From contig CANLVN010000001.1 in NCBI GenBank assembly GCA_947494705.1, positions 992,001-1,056,000 on the forward strand: a stretch of DNA of 64,000 bases, written 5' to 3'. Below, piece after piece: positions 45,525 to 55,113 of this stretch. The position numbers and the translations under genes were made by a program. Source of the DNA: an uncultured Erythrobacter sp. Lineage in GTDB: Bacteria; Pseudomonadota; Alphaproteobacteria; Sphingomonadales; Sphingomonadaceae. The notes beneath the pieces are model-generated. The model did no database searches and was not told the origin of the DNA. It saw nothing but the letters and a program-made list of their open reading frames with translations. Positions within the stretch are counted from its first letter, which is position 1, and each line of letters opens with the position of its first letter.

Positions 45525-46550
45525 TCACTCACAATCAGTCCCTCCGTTTTGTTTATCATTGGGCTGCATCGGAGCGGTCACGGCCAACTCCGCGACCCTC
45601 AACCGCTCGCGCATCACCTTGCGCAATTCCTCCGGTGCTTCGATGCGAATCTCGCCGCCCCAGGTGAACAAATGCTCTGCGATCTCGCGCAATCCTCCCG
45701 AGTGGAAGCGAACCACCACTTCCTCACCGTCCGCCTCGATGCTCTGGTGGGGATGAAATCGCCAGCGCCGGGCGCGCTCAGCGCTTTCGGGGCCGACCCT
45801 GAGAACGATATCGTGACCTTCCTCGCGCCAAATCCCGAAGCTGCGGCCCATCCATTCGTCGAGGTTCCAGTCATCGCCGGGAGCGCCGGACTCCTCGCTC
45901 GCGCGGACCGCGCTCATCCGGTCGAGCCGGTAGGGGACTGGGTCGAGATCGCGGCCGGGAAGTTTACCGATGAGGTAGGTCACCGGTCCGTGGATGAGGC
46001 CGAAGGGAATGACGCGGCGCCATTTTGCCTCGTTCGCGCGTTCGGCTCGGTAATCGAACTCGACGCAGCAGCCCGCCATGATTGCGCCTTGGACGCAAGC
46101 GACCATTTCGGGTCCGTGCTCGATCAGTGGGCCGGCCGGGAGATAGTGGCGCTGGAGGCGAACAAGTGGATCGAGGTCAGGTGCCATGCGGCTCTTCACC
46201 TCTCGCCTGAGCCCCGCGTGCACCTTGGCAAGCAGACTTTCGAGTAGCGGCGCCTGCGCCGAGCCCGTCCTCCGCTCCGTCGCGGCGAGCGATTGCAGCG
46301 CGGCAATCTCGGCGACGTTGGGCTGCGTGAAGGCAGAGGGCAGCGGGCCCGGTATGCGAAAGCGCTTCCGGCGATCCTCGACCGTCTCATCGAGATCGAA
46401 ATGAACGAGAATGAGGTCGCGCAGCCGCTCCGCGGTGCGGCGGTCCACGCCGATTTCTTGGGCCATCTCTTCGAGCGTCAGGCCCTCGGTGCTTTCGCTG
46501 AGTGCCTTGACGAGAGTTAGCAGCCGGTCAAGCTTCGCCATGCGGGCCAT
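45525..46550 (-). CDS. WYL-domain transcriptional regulator
   Basis: A 341-residue protein. The N-terminal winged helix is LDRLLTLVKALSESTEGLTLEEMAQEIGVDRRTAERL. The WYL region follows at about 150-240, with CVEFDYR, RRVIPFGLIHGPVTYLIGKLPG and VPYRLDRM matching the pattern of a small-ligand or nucleic-acid-sensing beta domain. The C-terminal WCX-like part contains VVVRFHSGGLREIAEHLFTWGGEIRI. WYL proteins of this layout (BrxR, CapW) repress defence operons. The gene is last in the McrBC-containing operon, seven bases after mcrC, so it is probably self-controlling for the cluster. Confidence 0.88.
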   Translation of the reverse strand: MARMAKLDRLLTLVKALSESTEGLTLEEMAQEIGVDRRTAERLRDLILVHFDLDETVEDRRKRFRIPGPLPSAFTQPNVAEIAALQSLAATERRTGSAQAPLLESLLAKVHAGLRREVKSRMAPDLDPLVRLQRHYLPAGPLIEHGPEMVACVQGAIMAGCCVEFDYRAERANEAKWRRVIPFGLIHGPVTYLIGKLPGRDLDPVPYRLDRMSAVRASEESGAPGDDWNLDEWMGRSFGIWREEGHDIVLRVGPESAERARRWRFHPHQSIEADGEEVVVRFHSGGLREIAEHLFTWGGEIRIEAPEELRKVMRERLRVAELAVTAPMQPNDKQNGGTDCE

Positions 46551-46557
46551 TGGTCGG

Positions 46558-47913
46558 CTACTCCACTAACATGGCCATAGGGGGCGAAGCCTCGCCCATT
46601 GTCTCGCCCGAAGGCCGGTGGGAAAGCATTTTAGCACAGAGCCGCGCAAGCGATGCCGTTAGGTCCGCTTCGTTCTGGGCCACGTCCACCGATGCGATCC
46701 GCAGGCACTCGCTGCCGCCCGCGATACCGAACCGGGCACGCTCGCTCGATTCTTCACCCGGGCGGCTGGGATAAAGTAGCATCAGCTCCTTCGTGCAATA
46801 GAGCCGCGCATAGGCCATCAGCTGGTAGACGTCGGACTGACTAACCCCGTGCTTGCGCTCGAGCGGGTCGGAGTCGAGCTTCTTCCACTTAGTGTCGATG
46901 ATCGCGCAGATCTGGCCGCCACGGCGCAGAATAATGTCGGGTTTGGTGCTAAACACATTACCGCTTTCGAGATGCTCGCCGGTGAAGGTGCCAAGACAGG
47001 CGCGATGCCCGCCCTGTTCCACCACTTCGATCTCACTCCCCGCCAGTGCGCGGCGCAACATCACCGCAACGTATTTCTCGAAAAGGTCGTTCATCGGGAA
47101 GAGTAGCGTGAGGCCCTCAGGTGCCTTCGTATCATGATGGGTCGCCTGCCAGTCGCGCTGTAGCAGCAGCATCGCCAGACGAAACAGCGCCGCCCAGCGC
47201 CGGTTTGTGCGGTCAATCCGGACCTGTTTCCACGGCAGGCGGTTGATCGGCACGAGGGGAATGTCGACAAGCGTGCAGCGCAGCTCGTCCAGCTTGCGCC
47301 TAGTAGTGTGCGAACGTGCATGTCCGGCGAGGAACACGACCGCCGCCGCCATCACGCGCATCAGCGGCGTGTCCGACTCTAGCTGGTCGAAGCGGCAGGC
47401 AAGCCGGTCGGGCCGCACAGCGTTACGTGTAAACTGGCGGGTCACGTCGAGCCGTCCGCGCAGCGCAGGCAGATCGTCCTCGCGCGCGACATAGGCGCGC
47501 GGCAGGCCTCGCCGAACCTCGGCGAGCAAGCGCATTGCAAAGGCGTCGATCAGGATTTCGAGCAGGCTCGTCTTCTGCCGCGCGATCGCCGCTTCGCCCC
47601 CGATGCCGAGATCGAGACCGAGCGCAACATCGAGCATCCGCACGAGGCGGGATCGAACGGTTTTCTGGTTCTCCGCCCCCTCGTTCGGATCGACCTTGGG
47701 CAGGATCTCTAGGCTGCATCCCTTCGCCGAGACGATGCCGACCATCTGCCGCGCGATCAGCCGGTCGCGGCCCAGCACCATGATGTTCGTCGCATCCTCC
47801 CTAGCCAGCGGATGCGCGCAGGCGGCGGCATGAAGCGCATCGGCCTTCTCGCGGGTAAGACCGTTCTCGCCGAAGCGCGCATGACCCCATTCGTGCAGCG
47901 TCAGGTGGGTCAT
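46558..47913 (-). CDS. mcrC: McrC-like nuclease subunit
   Basis: A 451-residue partner of McrB. The N-terminal half is the beta-rich McrC domain (SLEILPKVDP, DVTRQFTRNAVRPDRLACRFDQLESDTPLMRV). The C-terminal PD-(D/E)XK nuclease has Asp326 in STKPDIILRRGG and Asp340-x-Lys342 in AIIDTKWKKL, then QSDVYQLMAYA, the usual QxxxY helix of this fold. In E. coli McrC stimulates the McrB GTPase and cuts DNA. The start at 47913 forms an ATGA overlap with the preceding nuclease gene; the frame upstream of it is not family-like. Confidence 0.93.
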   Translation of the reverse strand: MTHLTLHEWGHARFGENGLTREKADALHAAACAHPLAREDATNIMVLGRDRLIARQMVGIVSAKGCSLEILPKVDPNEGAENQKTVRSRLVRMLDVALGLDLGIGGEAAIARQKTSLLEILIDAFAMRLLAEVRRGLPRAYVAREDDLPALRGRLDVTRQFTRNAVRPDRLACRFDQLESDTPLMRVMAAAVVFLAGHARSHTTRRKLDELRCTLVDIPLVPINRLPWKQVRIDRTNRRWAALFRLAMLLLQRDWQATHHDTKAPEGLTLLFPMNDLFEKYVAVMLRRALAGSEIEVVEQGGHRACLGTFTGEHLESGNVFSTKPDIILRRGGQICAIIDTKWKKLDSDPLERKHGVSQSDVYQLMAYARLYCTKELMLLYPSRPGEESSERARFGIAGGSECLRIASVDVAQNEADLTASLARLCAKMLSHRPSGETMGEASPPMAMLVE

Positions 47914-48653
47914 GGGGTGAATGCCTCCCGCACCGCGCGGGCGTGGCCTGCGGCCGCGCCGCTGAAGGTCGAAAGCCATCCGCGCCACGAGCAGGCTGCG
48001 AAACGCACGCGGTCGCCCGCCACTCTTACTTGGAGGTCTTCGATCTCGCGGCGATGCTGAAGGAAAGCACTGTCGGATATCTCCATCCCGCCGTCCGGTT
48101 CGGCGTAAAGATACAGCAGGGCAGGCTCGAGCCCCTCGCGGCTCGCTTGCGTCGCAATGCCGAGTGCGTGCTTGACGAGCTGCGCCGCGTCGAGGTGGCT
48201 ATATCTTCGAGGCTCGGCGCTAAGCAGGTCGCGCATAGCCTGCCAGCGGGTCATCCCCTCGCCCCAGACGTCGCGGTTATAGGTCTCGGACAGCTCTGCG
48301 GGTTTCGCGCCGCGGAAGGGCTCATAGCGCTTGGACTCAACGCCGATCAGGTGCGTCTCGGTCCAGACGGCGGCATCGAGCCAAGGGTGTCGCCCGCCGC
48401 TCCACGGAAATCGCATCTCGCATTCGATACCGACCTTGACAGGGCGGCCGGACAAATCGGCGAACGGAGGGAAGGCAGGCTGTTCACCGGGCCGCTCTAG
48501 GAACCATCCGAATCCGTTGGCCGCTAGCGCTGCGCTGCTCTGCGGATTGGCGAATTTACCACTGGCAATCTCCTTACCTGCCGCACGCTTGAATATGGCA
48601 CGAACGCAGTCTTCAGGAACGCCCGGCAAAAACAGAGGGTTTGCCTCGCTCAA
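47910..48653 (-). CDS. PD-(D/E)XK nuclease-like protein inserted between mcrB and mcrC
   Basis: A 247-residue protein starting at TTG 48653, which overlaps the mcrB stop (TTGA). The candidate active site is Asp93 in PWLDAAVWTET and Glu106-x-Lys108 in LIGVESKRYEPF, with Glu77/Glu79 just upstream. The spacing fits the PD-(D/E)XK fold, and the Y-containing helix near 145 could support it. The remaining part is helical. Its place between the two Mcr subunits, with overlaps on both ends, implies it works with them. It resembles PGN_0703-type restriction nucleases in the active-site segment. Family assignment is by motif only. Confidence 0.72.
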   Translation of the reverse strand: MSEANPLFLPGVPEDCVRAIFKRAAGKEIASGKFANPQSSAALAANGFGWFLERPGEQPAFPPFADLSGRPVKVGIECEMRFPWSGGRHPWLDAAVWTETHLIGVESKRYEPFRGAKPAELSETYNRDVWGEGMTRWQAMRDLLSAEPRRYSHLDAAQLVKHALGIATQASREGLEPALLYLYAEPDGGMEISDSAFLQHRREIEDLQVRVAGDRVRFAACSWRGWLSTFSGAAAGHARAVREAFTP

Positions 48654-51619
48654 TCGACGACCTCCGCCGCGACCGCACCAGACGGCTTACCCTTTACAAG
48701 ACGGGAGTAGGCGCCTTCATCGAAGCTGTCGCGAACACGCCAGCTCTTCAGCGGTTCGCCGCCATCGCCCATTGGATCCTCGATGGTTTCGCATTCGAGA
48801 AAATTGCAGCCCTTGTCCTTCTCACCAAGAACCGCAGCGAGGCGGTTCCAGTCTTCGAAGAAATATTCTTGTAGAAGCGGGATGACCTTGTCGCGCATGA
48901 CCGCGTCAACTTGCGGCTTCGTTTTGCAGCCGATGAAGAAGGCATGGCCAATCCGGTGGTCGCGATCGACGAGGTATTCTATACGCCGATTCACGGTCTC
49001 GAGCACCTGTGCGAGCGGAAGGCCGGTTGCCCTCTCTGCGTCCAGGAAGGCCTCGACCGAAGTATCAGGAGCCATCTCCTCGAAGCGGAACCGGCGGCGC
49101 AGCGCAGTATCGAGCAGCGCGATTGAGCGGTCGGCAGTATTCATTGTGCCGATGATGTGCAGGTTCGCGGGCACTCCGAATTCGCGCTTCGAATACGGCA
49201 GCCGGACCTTGAGCGCGTTCGGCATGCCTAGCCGCTTGTCCGGTTCGATCAACGTAATGAGCTCGCCAAAGACCTTGGAGATGTTGGCGCGGTTGATCTC
49301 GTCGATGATAAGAACGTGCGGGATGCAATTCTGAGTTGCGGGGCGATCCTCATCCTGATTTACGATCTGTGACAGGCCAGTCCAGTCTACAGCGGCGGGA
49401 TCGAGTCGATACAGCGAGTGCCTTCTGAAACCTTTTGGGTAGAAGACCGATCGCTCCTCGCCTTCCTCGTTCCGCCAGAGCCAGCGGACCCTCCGTCGGT
49501 GGGGGTGGCGCTCTTGATTGGCGTGATATTCGTAGGGCCCAATGACTTCTCCAACGGCTCTGAAGCGATCCCTGCCGTCTGAAACGACAACATAGTCGCC
49601 TTCCTGCATCCAAGACCTCAAGGCAAAGAGTTGTTCAACGTTAGAGTCCTTGCCTGATGCATCCGGATCCTTCTCCCGCCGCCACCTCTCCAATATTTCC
49701 TGAAGATCGTCGTATTCCGGTGCACTCCAGTCGATATCACCACCCCATCCGAGCGTGATCACCGCTTCATCGAGCGCCTCAGTTATTAGAGCTTCCTCAT
49801 GATTCCGATCCCCCAAGGCGATCTTAAAAACCGACCGGTGTGTGTCGAGGGAAGACGCCGAAGTTGCACGCTGAACTGCCGCTCTCTCCGCCATATCTCG
49901 AAAGATGCCGGGGTGCACATCAAGGGTAAGGGCTCGATCATTAGGTCCGTCCACTTCGCTATCCTGCGACGATGATGGCGGCCGTAGTCCCTCTACGAAC
50001 TCCTCGTAACTGAAACTCTGGTGAAACGTAACGAAGTCAATCCGGTGCGCGTCGATAAGTTCGCGGTAGCGCTTCATCAGCGCTGCGCGCCCTTCGGCAT
50101 CTTCGCGATATTCGACAGAATCATCACACAGCCGCACCGCTTCGCGGGCAGTGCGATACGTCTTTCCAGTGCCAGGTGGACCGTAAAGGATAAGGTTGGT
50201 TGGTTCCATCAACGTTTGGCTCTCTGGCGATGTTGATTCATCGATTTCATACTCATCTGGCCATCGCCCCTCGCGATTGGTTTCAGTGGGCTGCCAGTCG
50301 GACAAATTTGACTCCGCTTGTTCGATCATCGAACCAAAATCTGCAGCACTTTGATCGTTGAACTCGTATGAACCCGTGAGGCCGAGTTTGTCGTTCTGGT
50401 GGCTGAAAACAACGAACGCTCGATCAGTTCGCAACTGAACTGAGCCCAGCGTCCCAGCAGCATCGCGATTGGCATCATTTTTCCGACCGAACCGAATTTC
50501 TGGAATTTTCGTGTGATACCAATCGAGACCTGCCTCATGCACCGTTCGAGCTATTGAACAAAAAGCTCGCTTCTGCTCGGCGCTCCAAGCGGCACGGGCC
50601 ACCCCAAATCGCTCATCGCCATCGAAGCGCATCAGAAGCTCATCGTCATTCATTTCATCGTCTCGCAGCACTTTCTGACAAGTTTCCCAAATGAAGCCTT
50701 GCACATCCCAAAGATCACGGGGTGACCAACCCCACTCGTGGTCCATGATCCGCATCATCTCTTTGGCCATTCCCGAGACATTGGTCAGTTCGTCGGGAGA
50801 GAGTGGTGCATTGGCAAAAGCCGGCTTTCCCAAAAGCATGCGCGAGGCATTGTCAGTTGGCGTGGATCTGATCGGCAGGACTGATTGCGGGTCAACGAGC
50901 GCGCGCAGCATCGTCGGGAACATACGGCTCTCTGCAAAGGGATTACCGGCCACGTTGTCGCGCATTTCCGGCCAAAGCACCTCAAGCCATTCAGCAATGG
51001 CTTCTGAAGCATCGTCTGCCTGTGCAAGGCGCCCGGTCGCTGCTTCGACCAAGCTCGACTCCGCCTCGCGTGCTTTGTCGATGACCTTCTGCGCACGCCA
51101 GTCGATCAGGTTGCTATAAAGCCCCGCGCGTCCAGCGAGTAGTTCGATGAGCGCCGCTCCGATTTCGGCATCATCTGAAGCAGACATGTCGTGGATCAAT
51201 CGTTGAGCTTCTTCGACGAGCGCGCGCTTGTATTCGCCTTCGCTTTCCGCGAAGCTCGGGCAATCGGAGAAGGTCTCAAAGTCATCGTGCCGCTGGAGAA
51301 ACAGGCTCTTCATCCGATCAAGAGCCACCCGGTCCAAAACTAGACTAGGCGTAGATGCAGAAGTCTCCGCTGCAAACTTGCGGTAGTATCGAAGCGACTG
51401 ACGAAGGTGGTTGCGCTCCCCTTCGTTGCCGAGATCCGCCGGTAGCGCAGCAGAGTCCGCAAGAAGCGTCGCGATACGTTCGATCTCGCCTTTCTCGATC
51501 AACAGATCAAGATCACCAAAGTGGCGATTGAGCTTCCGAATTTTGCTCAACTGCGTCCCAATGGTGCCCTCGGCGAGCCCCCTTCCACGCATCCATTTAC
51601 GGAGCTCCTCTTCTCTCAC
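48650..51619 (-). CDS. mcrB: McrB-like AAA+ motor with PUA/EVE-like insertion
   Basis: A 989-residue protein. The start is GTG 51619, overlapping the helicase stop (GTGA) with AGGAGGGAGG ahead; the open frame further upstream is antisense-like sequence inside that gene. The AAA+ core has Walker A GPPGTGKT at 480-487, the McrB signature FVTFHQSFSYEEFVEGLRP, Walker B LIIDEINRANISKVFGEL with Asp773-Glu774, and MNTADRSIALLDTALRRRF. Between Walker A and B lie about 285 residues, far more than usual. Part of this (WMQEGDYVVVSDGRDRFRAVGEVIGPY) looks like a PUA/EVE domain that reads modified bases. The N-terminal 470 residues are helical, then a separate beta domain (RTDRAFVVFSHQNDKLGL). Confidence 0.9.
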   Translation of the reverse strand: MREEELRKWMRGRGLAEGTIGTQLSKIRKLNRHFGDLDLLIEKGEIERIATLLADSAALPADLGNEGERNHLRQSLRYYRKFAAETSASTPSLVLDRVALDRMKSLFLQRHDDFETFSDCPSFAESEGEYKRALVEEAQRLIHDMSASDDAEIGAALIELLAGRAGLYSNLIDWRAQKVIDKAREAESSLVEAATGRLAQADDASEAIAEWLEVLWPEMRDNVAGNPFAESRMFPTMLRALVDPQSVLPIRSTPTDNASRMLLGKPAFANAPLSPDELTNVSGMAKEMMRIMDHEWGWSPRDLWDVQGFIWETCQKVLRDDEMNDDELLMRFDGDERFGVARAAWSAEQKRAFCSIARTVHEAGLDWYHTKIPEIRFGRKNDANRDAAGTLGSVQLRTDRAFVVFSHQNDKLGLTGSYEFNDQSAADFGSMIEQAESNLSDWQPTETNREGRWPDEYEIDESTSPESQTLMEPTNLILYGPPGTGKTYRTAREAVRLCDDSVEYREDAEGRAALMKRYRELIDAHRIDFVTFHQSFSYEEFVEGLRPPSSSQDSEVDGPNDRALTLDVHPGIFRDMAERAAVQRATSASSLDTHRSVFKIALGDRNHEEALITEALDEAVITLGWGGDIDWSAPEYDDLQEILERWRREKDPDASGKDSNVEQLFALRSWMQEGDYVVVSDGRDRFRAVGEVIGPYEYHANQERHPHRRRVRWLWRNEEGEERSVFYPKGFRRHSLYRLDPAAVDWTGLSQIVNQDEDRPATQNCIPHVLIIDEINRANISKVFGELITLIEPDKRLGMPNALKVRLPYSKREFGVPANLHIIGTMNTADRSIALLDTALRRRFRFEEMAPDTSVEAFLDAERATGLPLAQVLETVNRRIEYLVDRDHRIGHAFFIGCKTKPQVDAVMRDKVIPLLQEYFFEDWNRLAAVLGEKDKGCNFLECETIEDPMGDGGEPLKSWRVRDSFDEGAYSRLVKGKPSGAVAAEVVD

Positions 51620-54600
51620 TTGCCTCCCTCCTCGATCACCCATGCAAGGGTATTCACCAATTGTAGATGATCGACGCTTTTTGCGTCCAATTCCAGTAAC
51701 TTCGGATTGGCCATCACAAGCGCAAGTGTGCGCGCTCGGCTGATCGCGACATTTATGCGGTTCTTCGAATAAAAGAACTCGACATGTCGCGGCAGGTCGT
51801 CCGGGGTCGACGTCGCGAGTGATACGATCACCACCTCGGCTTCCTGACCTTGGAACTTGTCCACAGTGCCCACGCGCGCTTCGGCGGGCAACGCAGCCGT
51901 GAGGGCATTCACCTGCATATTGTATGGCGCCACGATCAGGATGTTCTTCCACCCGATTTTGCCCTTCTTGCCCTCCCGATTGGTGAATTCCGTGCCGATC
52001 AACCCTTCGGCCAACTCCTTCACCCTTGCCACTTCGGCATCGCTTCGCTGTCCGCAGCCTGCGTGATCCATCGCCACGAAGCGGATCCCACTCTCGGCGA
52101 GCACAGGATCATGGCCGGGCTGCAGATGGAGCCGCTGGCGCGCGCAATCGGGATGAGCTTTCAGGCGCCCGTCATAGACAGCGTCCGAAATGAAACCGCA
52201 GATCGAGGGATGCATACGCCAACTGGTATCGAGCAGGATGCCCCGGTCGGCTGCGACAGTAGCCTCGCCCTGCAGCAGGTAATCAAGCGCCGAAAGACCA
52301 CTTTCGCCCGGATGGGCGCCCTGGATGGGCTGTGACAACTGCATCTGGTCGCCTACGAGCACGATATTGCGTGCAGCCGATCCCATCGCCAGCAAATGAC
52401 CGAGCGACACCTGTCCAGCCTCATCTACAAACAGATAGTCGAGCGTTCGGTCGAAATCGCTATCGGCAAACAGCCAGGCCGTGCCACCGATCAGATCAGG
52501 CATGTAATCATGCACATCAGCGGCTTTCTCAACGTCGGTTATGATACGGCCATTGAGCCGTTGCTCGTCATTTCCACGCGTGCATTTCTTCACACCGACG
52601 AAGCTGAGGCCAGTCTCATCCGCGACATCCTCCACTTTCGCTAGCAGGTTGTTGATCGCCTTGTGGCTGTTGCTGGAAACGCCGACCTTCTTGCCCGCAG
52701 CGAGCAACGAGCAGATCACGTGTGCACTTGTGAAGGTCTTGCCCGTGCCCGGCGGTCCTTGGACAAATAAGGTCGTGCCGTCCATCGCCAGACAGCGCAT
52801 TGTCGCCGCTTCGACCAGGCTTTCGCCTTCTCGCACCAGCGGCCCACCATTCCAGCCGAGTAGTTGCGGCGCCCTGCGTTCGATGAGATCGAGCAGCGCG
52901 CTGTAGGGTCGCTCGTTTGCCTCTTCCACTGGGGTAGGAACGCCGTTTAGCCACTCTTCCTCCGCCATACCCGCCCAGGCCAGCGCCACCCGGCGAACGG
53001 CGGAAACGAGAATCTGGTTCGGCACAGTCGGCTCGGGGATCAGTGAGCCGTCCAGTGGCCAGATCCCCTTGGCGGCATTGCCTCGCTTGATTTCAACTGT
53101 CCCCGCTTCACAATCGAGCGCTACGATGGTGCCAACTTTTGAAAGGCTCGGCGCGTGCAGGACGACCGATCCTTCCCGAAGTTTCGTCTCCTGCGGCGCA
53201 AACCGATAGCTGGCGATGGTGCTGCGCTTATCTGGTCGTTGCCAAATTTCCTCTTCATCGGGGTCTGGCACGATGCCTCCGATGCACTCATGATCTTCTG
53301 CGAGCTCATCCGGATCACGCTCACAGCGGTCGAACATGGCCCAAAAAGCAGGCTTATCGGCTCTGCGATGAAACTGTGTGAGGTGTCCGACTAGCGCCCT
53401 GCCCTCTTCGCTTTCCGGCAATGGCCCGGCTTCGATGGCCGTCAGTATCCTCTGGGAGCGCACCTCGGCTTCAGCGCGTGCTTCCGCTTTTTCATCGGGA
53501 ACCGCCGCAGCAGGACCAACTGGCCGCCACGGCAAATCCTCCATACGCAATTCTACCAGCCAGTCGCGCAGTGCCTCGGTATTTTCGCAATCCACCTTGT
53601 TGTATTCGAGAATGCCGTCGAGGATCGCCTGTTCGTTGGTTTTTTGCCAGCTTTTGTATTCAACAACAGATTGGTCAGCCTTGGTCACATCGCCCTGGCG
53701 CGCGTCGGCAAAGAATATCTCCATTGTTTTGAGCGACAGGTTGTCTTCGCTTGTTCTGATGGCCTGCCTCAAGACACCATAGAGATCCACGAACCGCCTC
53801 TTGCGCAGCATGTCGTCGAGCAATTCTTCGCGGCTCGCATGAAGCGTGGATAGGCGGCGGAGCGCCGTAATTTCGTAAGGGGCATAATGGTAAACATGCG
53901 CGCCGGGATTGGCCTCGAGATGCGCGGCAATCCAGTCTATCGTGGTTTCGAAAGCAATCCGTTCATCGGCGTGGTTGTGCCCCCACCGAAAACGGAACTG
54001 CGGACCGGATCCATCGCGGTAGTGCACGCCCCAAAGGTAATCCAGTCCGCCCTCTTCCAACGGATCACCCTCAAGGTCGAAAAACAGGTCAGCGGGATCA
54101 GGTTGAGGGAGGGCGGCAAAGCCCCTGCCGTCCTCAATCGGCAAAGGCTCAGCCACTGGCTCTCCACCCTGCCAGCGGGTTTGCTGAAGCCGGGCCTGCG
54201 CACGCAATTTGTCGAGCGTGGCAAGCGCGAGGCGGGGAATGCGCTGATCATCCGGAAGAGAGGCGAGTTGCGCAACCGTGGATACGCCAGCCGCTCGAAG
54301 TTTTTCGATCTGTGGTTTGCCTATCCCACACACGCGCGAAAGATGATCTTGTGCTTCCCAGACCTCAGCACAATGATCGCGCCACGGACACAAGCCGCAG
54401 GCTGAACATGGCTCCGGCTCGCTCTCCTTTACCCCACTCTCCACGAAAGCGAGGAAGCGGGCGATAGCGGCGCCGAGCACCTTATCAAAATCGACGAGCC
54501 GAAAGCTCTCGCGTCGCCCGTCGCCCAGTTGGACATGCGCACGGCGCGGCGCCTTGCCCTGGATATCAGCTATCATCCGTGCATAGATGCCGAGCTGCAC

Positions 54601-55038
54601 AACGTGACTTGCCTTGGCCGAGCGCGCCAGCTTGGTATCCACCGGTTCGTAAGACCAGTCGCCGAGGTCGGACGGCTCCTCTACCCGGATCAGGAAATCG
54701 GCGAAGCCACTCCATGGAGGCTGCAGAAAGGCAGCTTGGAATATTGCCTTCGCGCCTTGTTTCATGGCCTCCCTTGTCAGCAATGCGCGACTTTCCAGCG
54801 AGCCTTTCTCCGGTATCTCGACTAGGCCGCCTTCACCCGCAAGCTGCTCACGATAAGCATCCTCGTGTTCAAGGCCGGCTTGTTGCACAAGCTTGCCCAT
54901 GGCGTCGTCTTCGGCCTGTTGGGGACCGGCGTCAGGCTTTTGCAACCGCGCCAGGTCGAGTGCGGTGGCATGCGCACAGCCTAGATAGCGGACAAGATCC
55001 GACGGTGAATAAAGGATGGCGTTATTGAACTGACGCAT
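51616..55038 (-). CDS. TM0106-type Cas4-like nuclease / RNase H-fold / SF1 helicase
   Basis: A 1140-residue, three-part enzyme. Residues 1-230 form a RecB/Cas4-like nuclease: Asp114, Asp134-x-Lys136, and four cysteines for an iron-sulfur cluster (Cys21, then Cys211, Cys214, Cys217 and Cys223 in the CSACGLCPWRDHC region). Residues about 330-520 form an RNase H-like 3'-5' exonuclease domain (DLFFDLEGDPL, AHVYHYAPYE, EYNKVDCENT). The C-terminal half is an SF1 helicase of the Dna2/NAM7 type, with Walker A GPPGTGKT at 761-768, YLFVDEAGQVS, LVGDQMQLSQP, GTVDKFQGQEAEVVI and NVAISRAR. It is first of the overlapping five-gene set; its stop overlaps mcrB. It would process DNA ends ahead of or behind the McrB motor. 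Confidence 0.9.
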   Translation of the reverse strand: MRQFNNAILYSPSDLVRYLGCAHATALDLARLQKPDAGPQQAEDDAMGKLVQQAGLEHEDAYREQLAGEGGLVEIPEKGSLESRALLTREAMKQGAKAIFQAAFLQPPWSGFADFLIRVEEPSDLGDWSYEPVDTKLARSAKASHVVQLGIYARMIADIQGKAPRRAHVQLGDGRRESFRLVDFDKVLGAAIARFLAFVESGVKESEPEPCSACGLCPWRDHCAEVWEAQDHLSRVCGIGKPQIEKLRAAGVSTVAQLASLPDDQRIPRLALATLDKLRAQARLQQTRWQGGEPVAEPLPIEDGRGFAALPQPDPADLFFDLEGDPLEEGGLDYLWGVHYRDGSGPQFRFRWGHNHADERIAFETTIDWIAAHLEANPGAHVYHYAPYEITALRRLSTLHASREELLDDMLRKRRFVDLYGVLRQAIRTSEDNLSLKTMEIFFADARQGDVTKADQSVVEYKSWQKTNEQAILDGILEYNKVDCENTEALRDWLVELRMEDLPWRPVGPAAAVPDEKAEARAEAEVRSQRILTAIEAGPLPESEEGRALVGHLTQFHRRADKPAFWAMFDRCERDPDELAEDHECIGGIVPDPDEEEIWQRPDKRSTIASYRFAPQETKLREGSVVLHAPSLSKVGTIVALDCEAGTVEIKRGNAAKGIWPLDGSLIPEPTVPNQILVSAVRRVALAWAGMAEEEWLNGVPTPVEEANERPYSALLDLIERRAPQLLGWNGGPLVREGESLVEAATMRCLAMDGTTLFVQGPPGTGKTFTSAHVICSLLAAGKKVGVSSNSHKAINNLLAKVEDVADETGLSFVGVKKCTRGNDEQRLNGRIITDVEKAADVHDYMPDLIGGTAWLFADSDFDRTLDYLFVDEAGQVSLGHLLAMGSAARNIVLVGDQMQLSQPIQGAHPGESGLSALDYLLQGEATVAADRGILLDTSWRMHPSICGFISDAVYDGRLKAHPDCARQRLHLQPGHDPVLAESGIRFVAMDHAGCGQRSDAEVARVKELAEGLIGTEFTNREGKKGKIGWKNILIVAPYNMQVNALTAALPAEARVGTVDKFQGQEAEVVIVSLATSTPDDLPRHVEFFYSKNRINVAISRARTLALVMANPKLLELDAKSVDHLQLVNTLAWVIEEGGK

Positions 55039-55113
55039 TCGCGATTACTCCTTGCGAACGCGCTAGCAGTCTGCTGCGACAAAAGCGGTCGATTGTCAAA
55101 AAGAATGCAGGCA

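Noticed and set aside
51620-51952. N-terminal extension of the McrB-like protein
   Set aside because: It lies entirely within the helicase gene in another frame; the GTG at 51619 has a good ribosome site and overlaps the previous stop.
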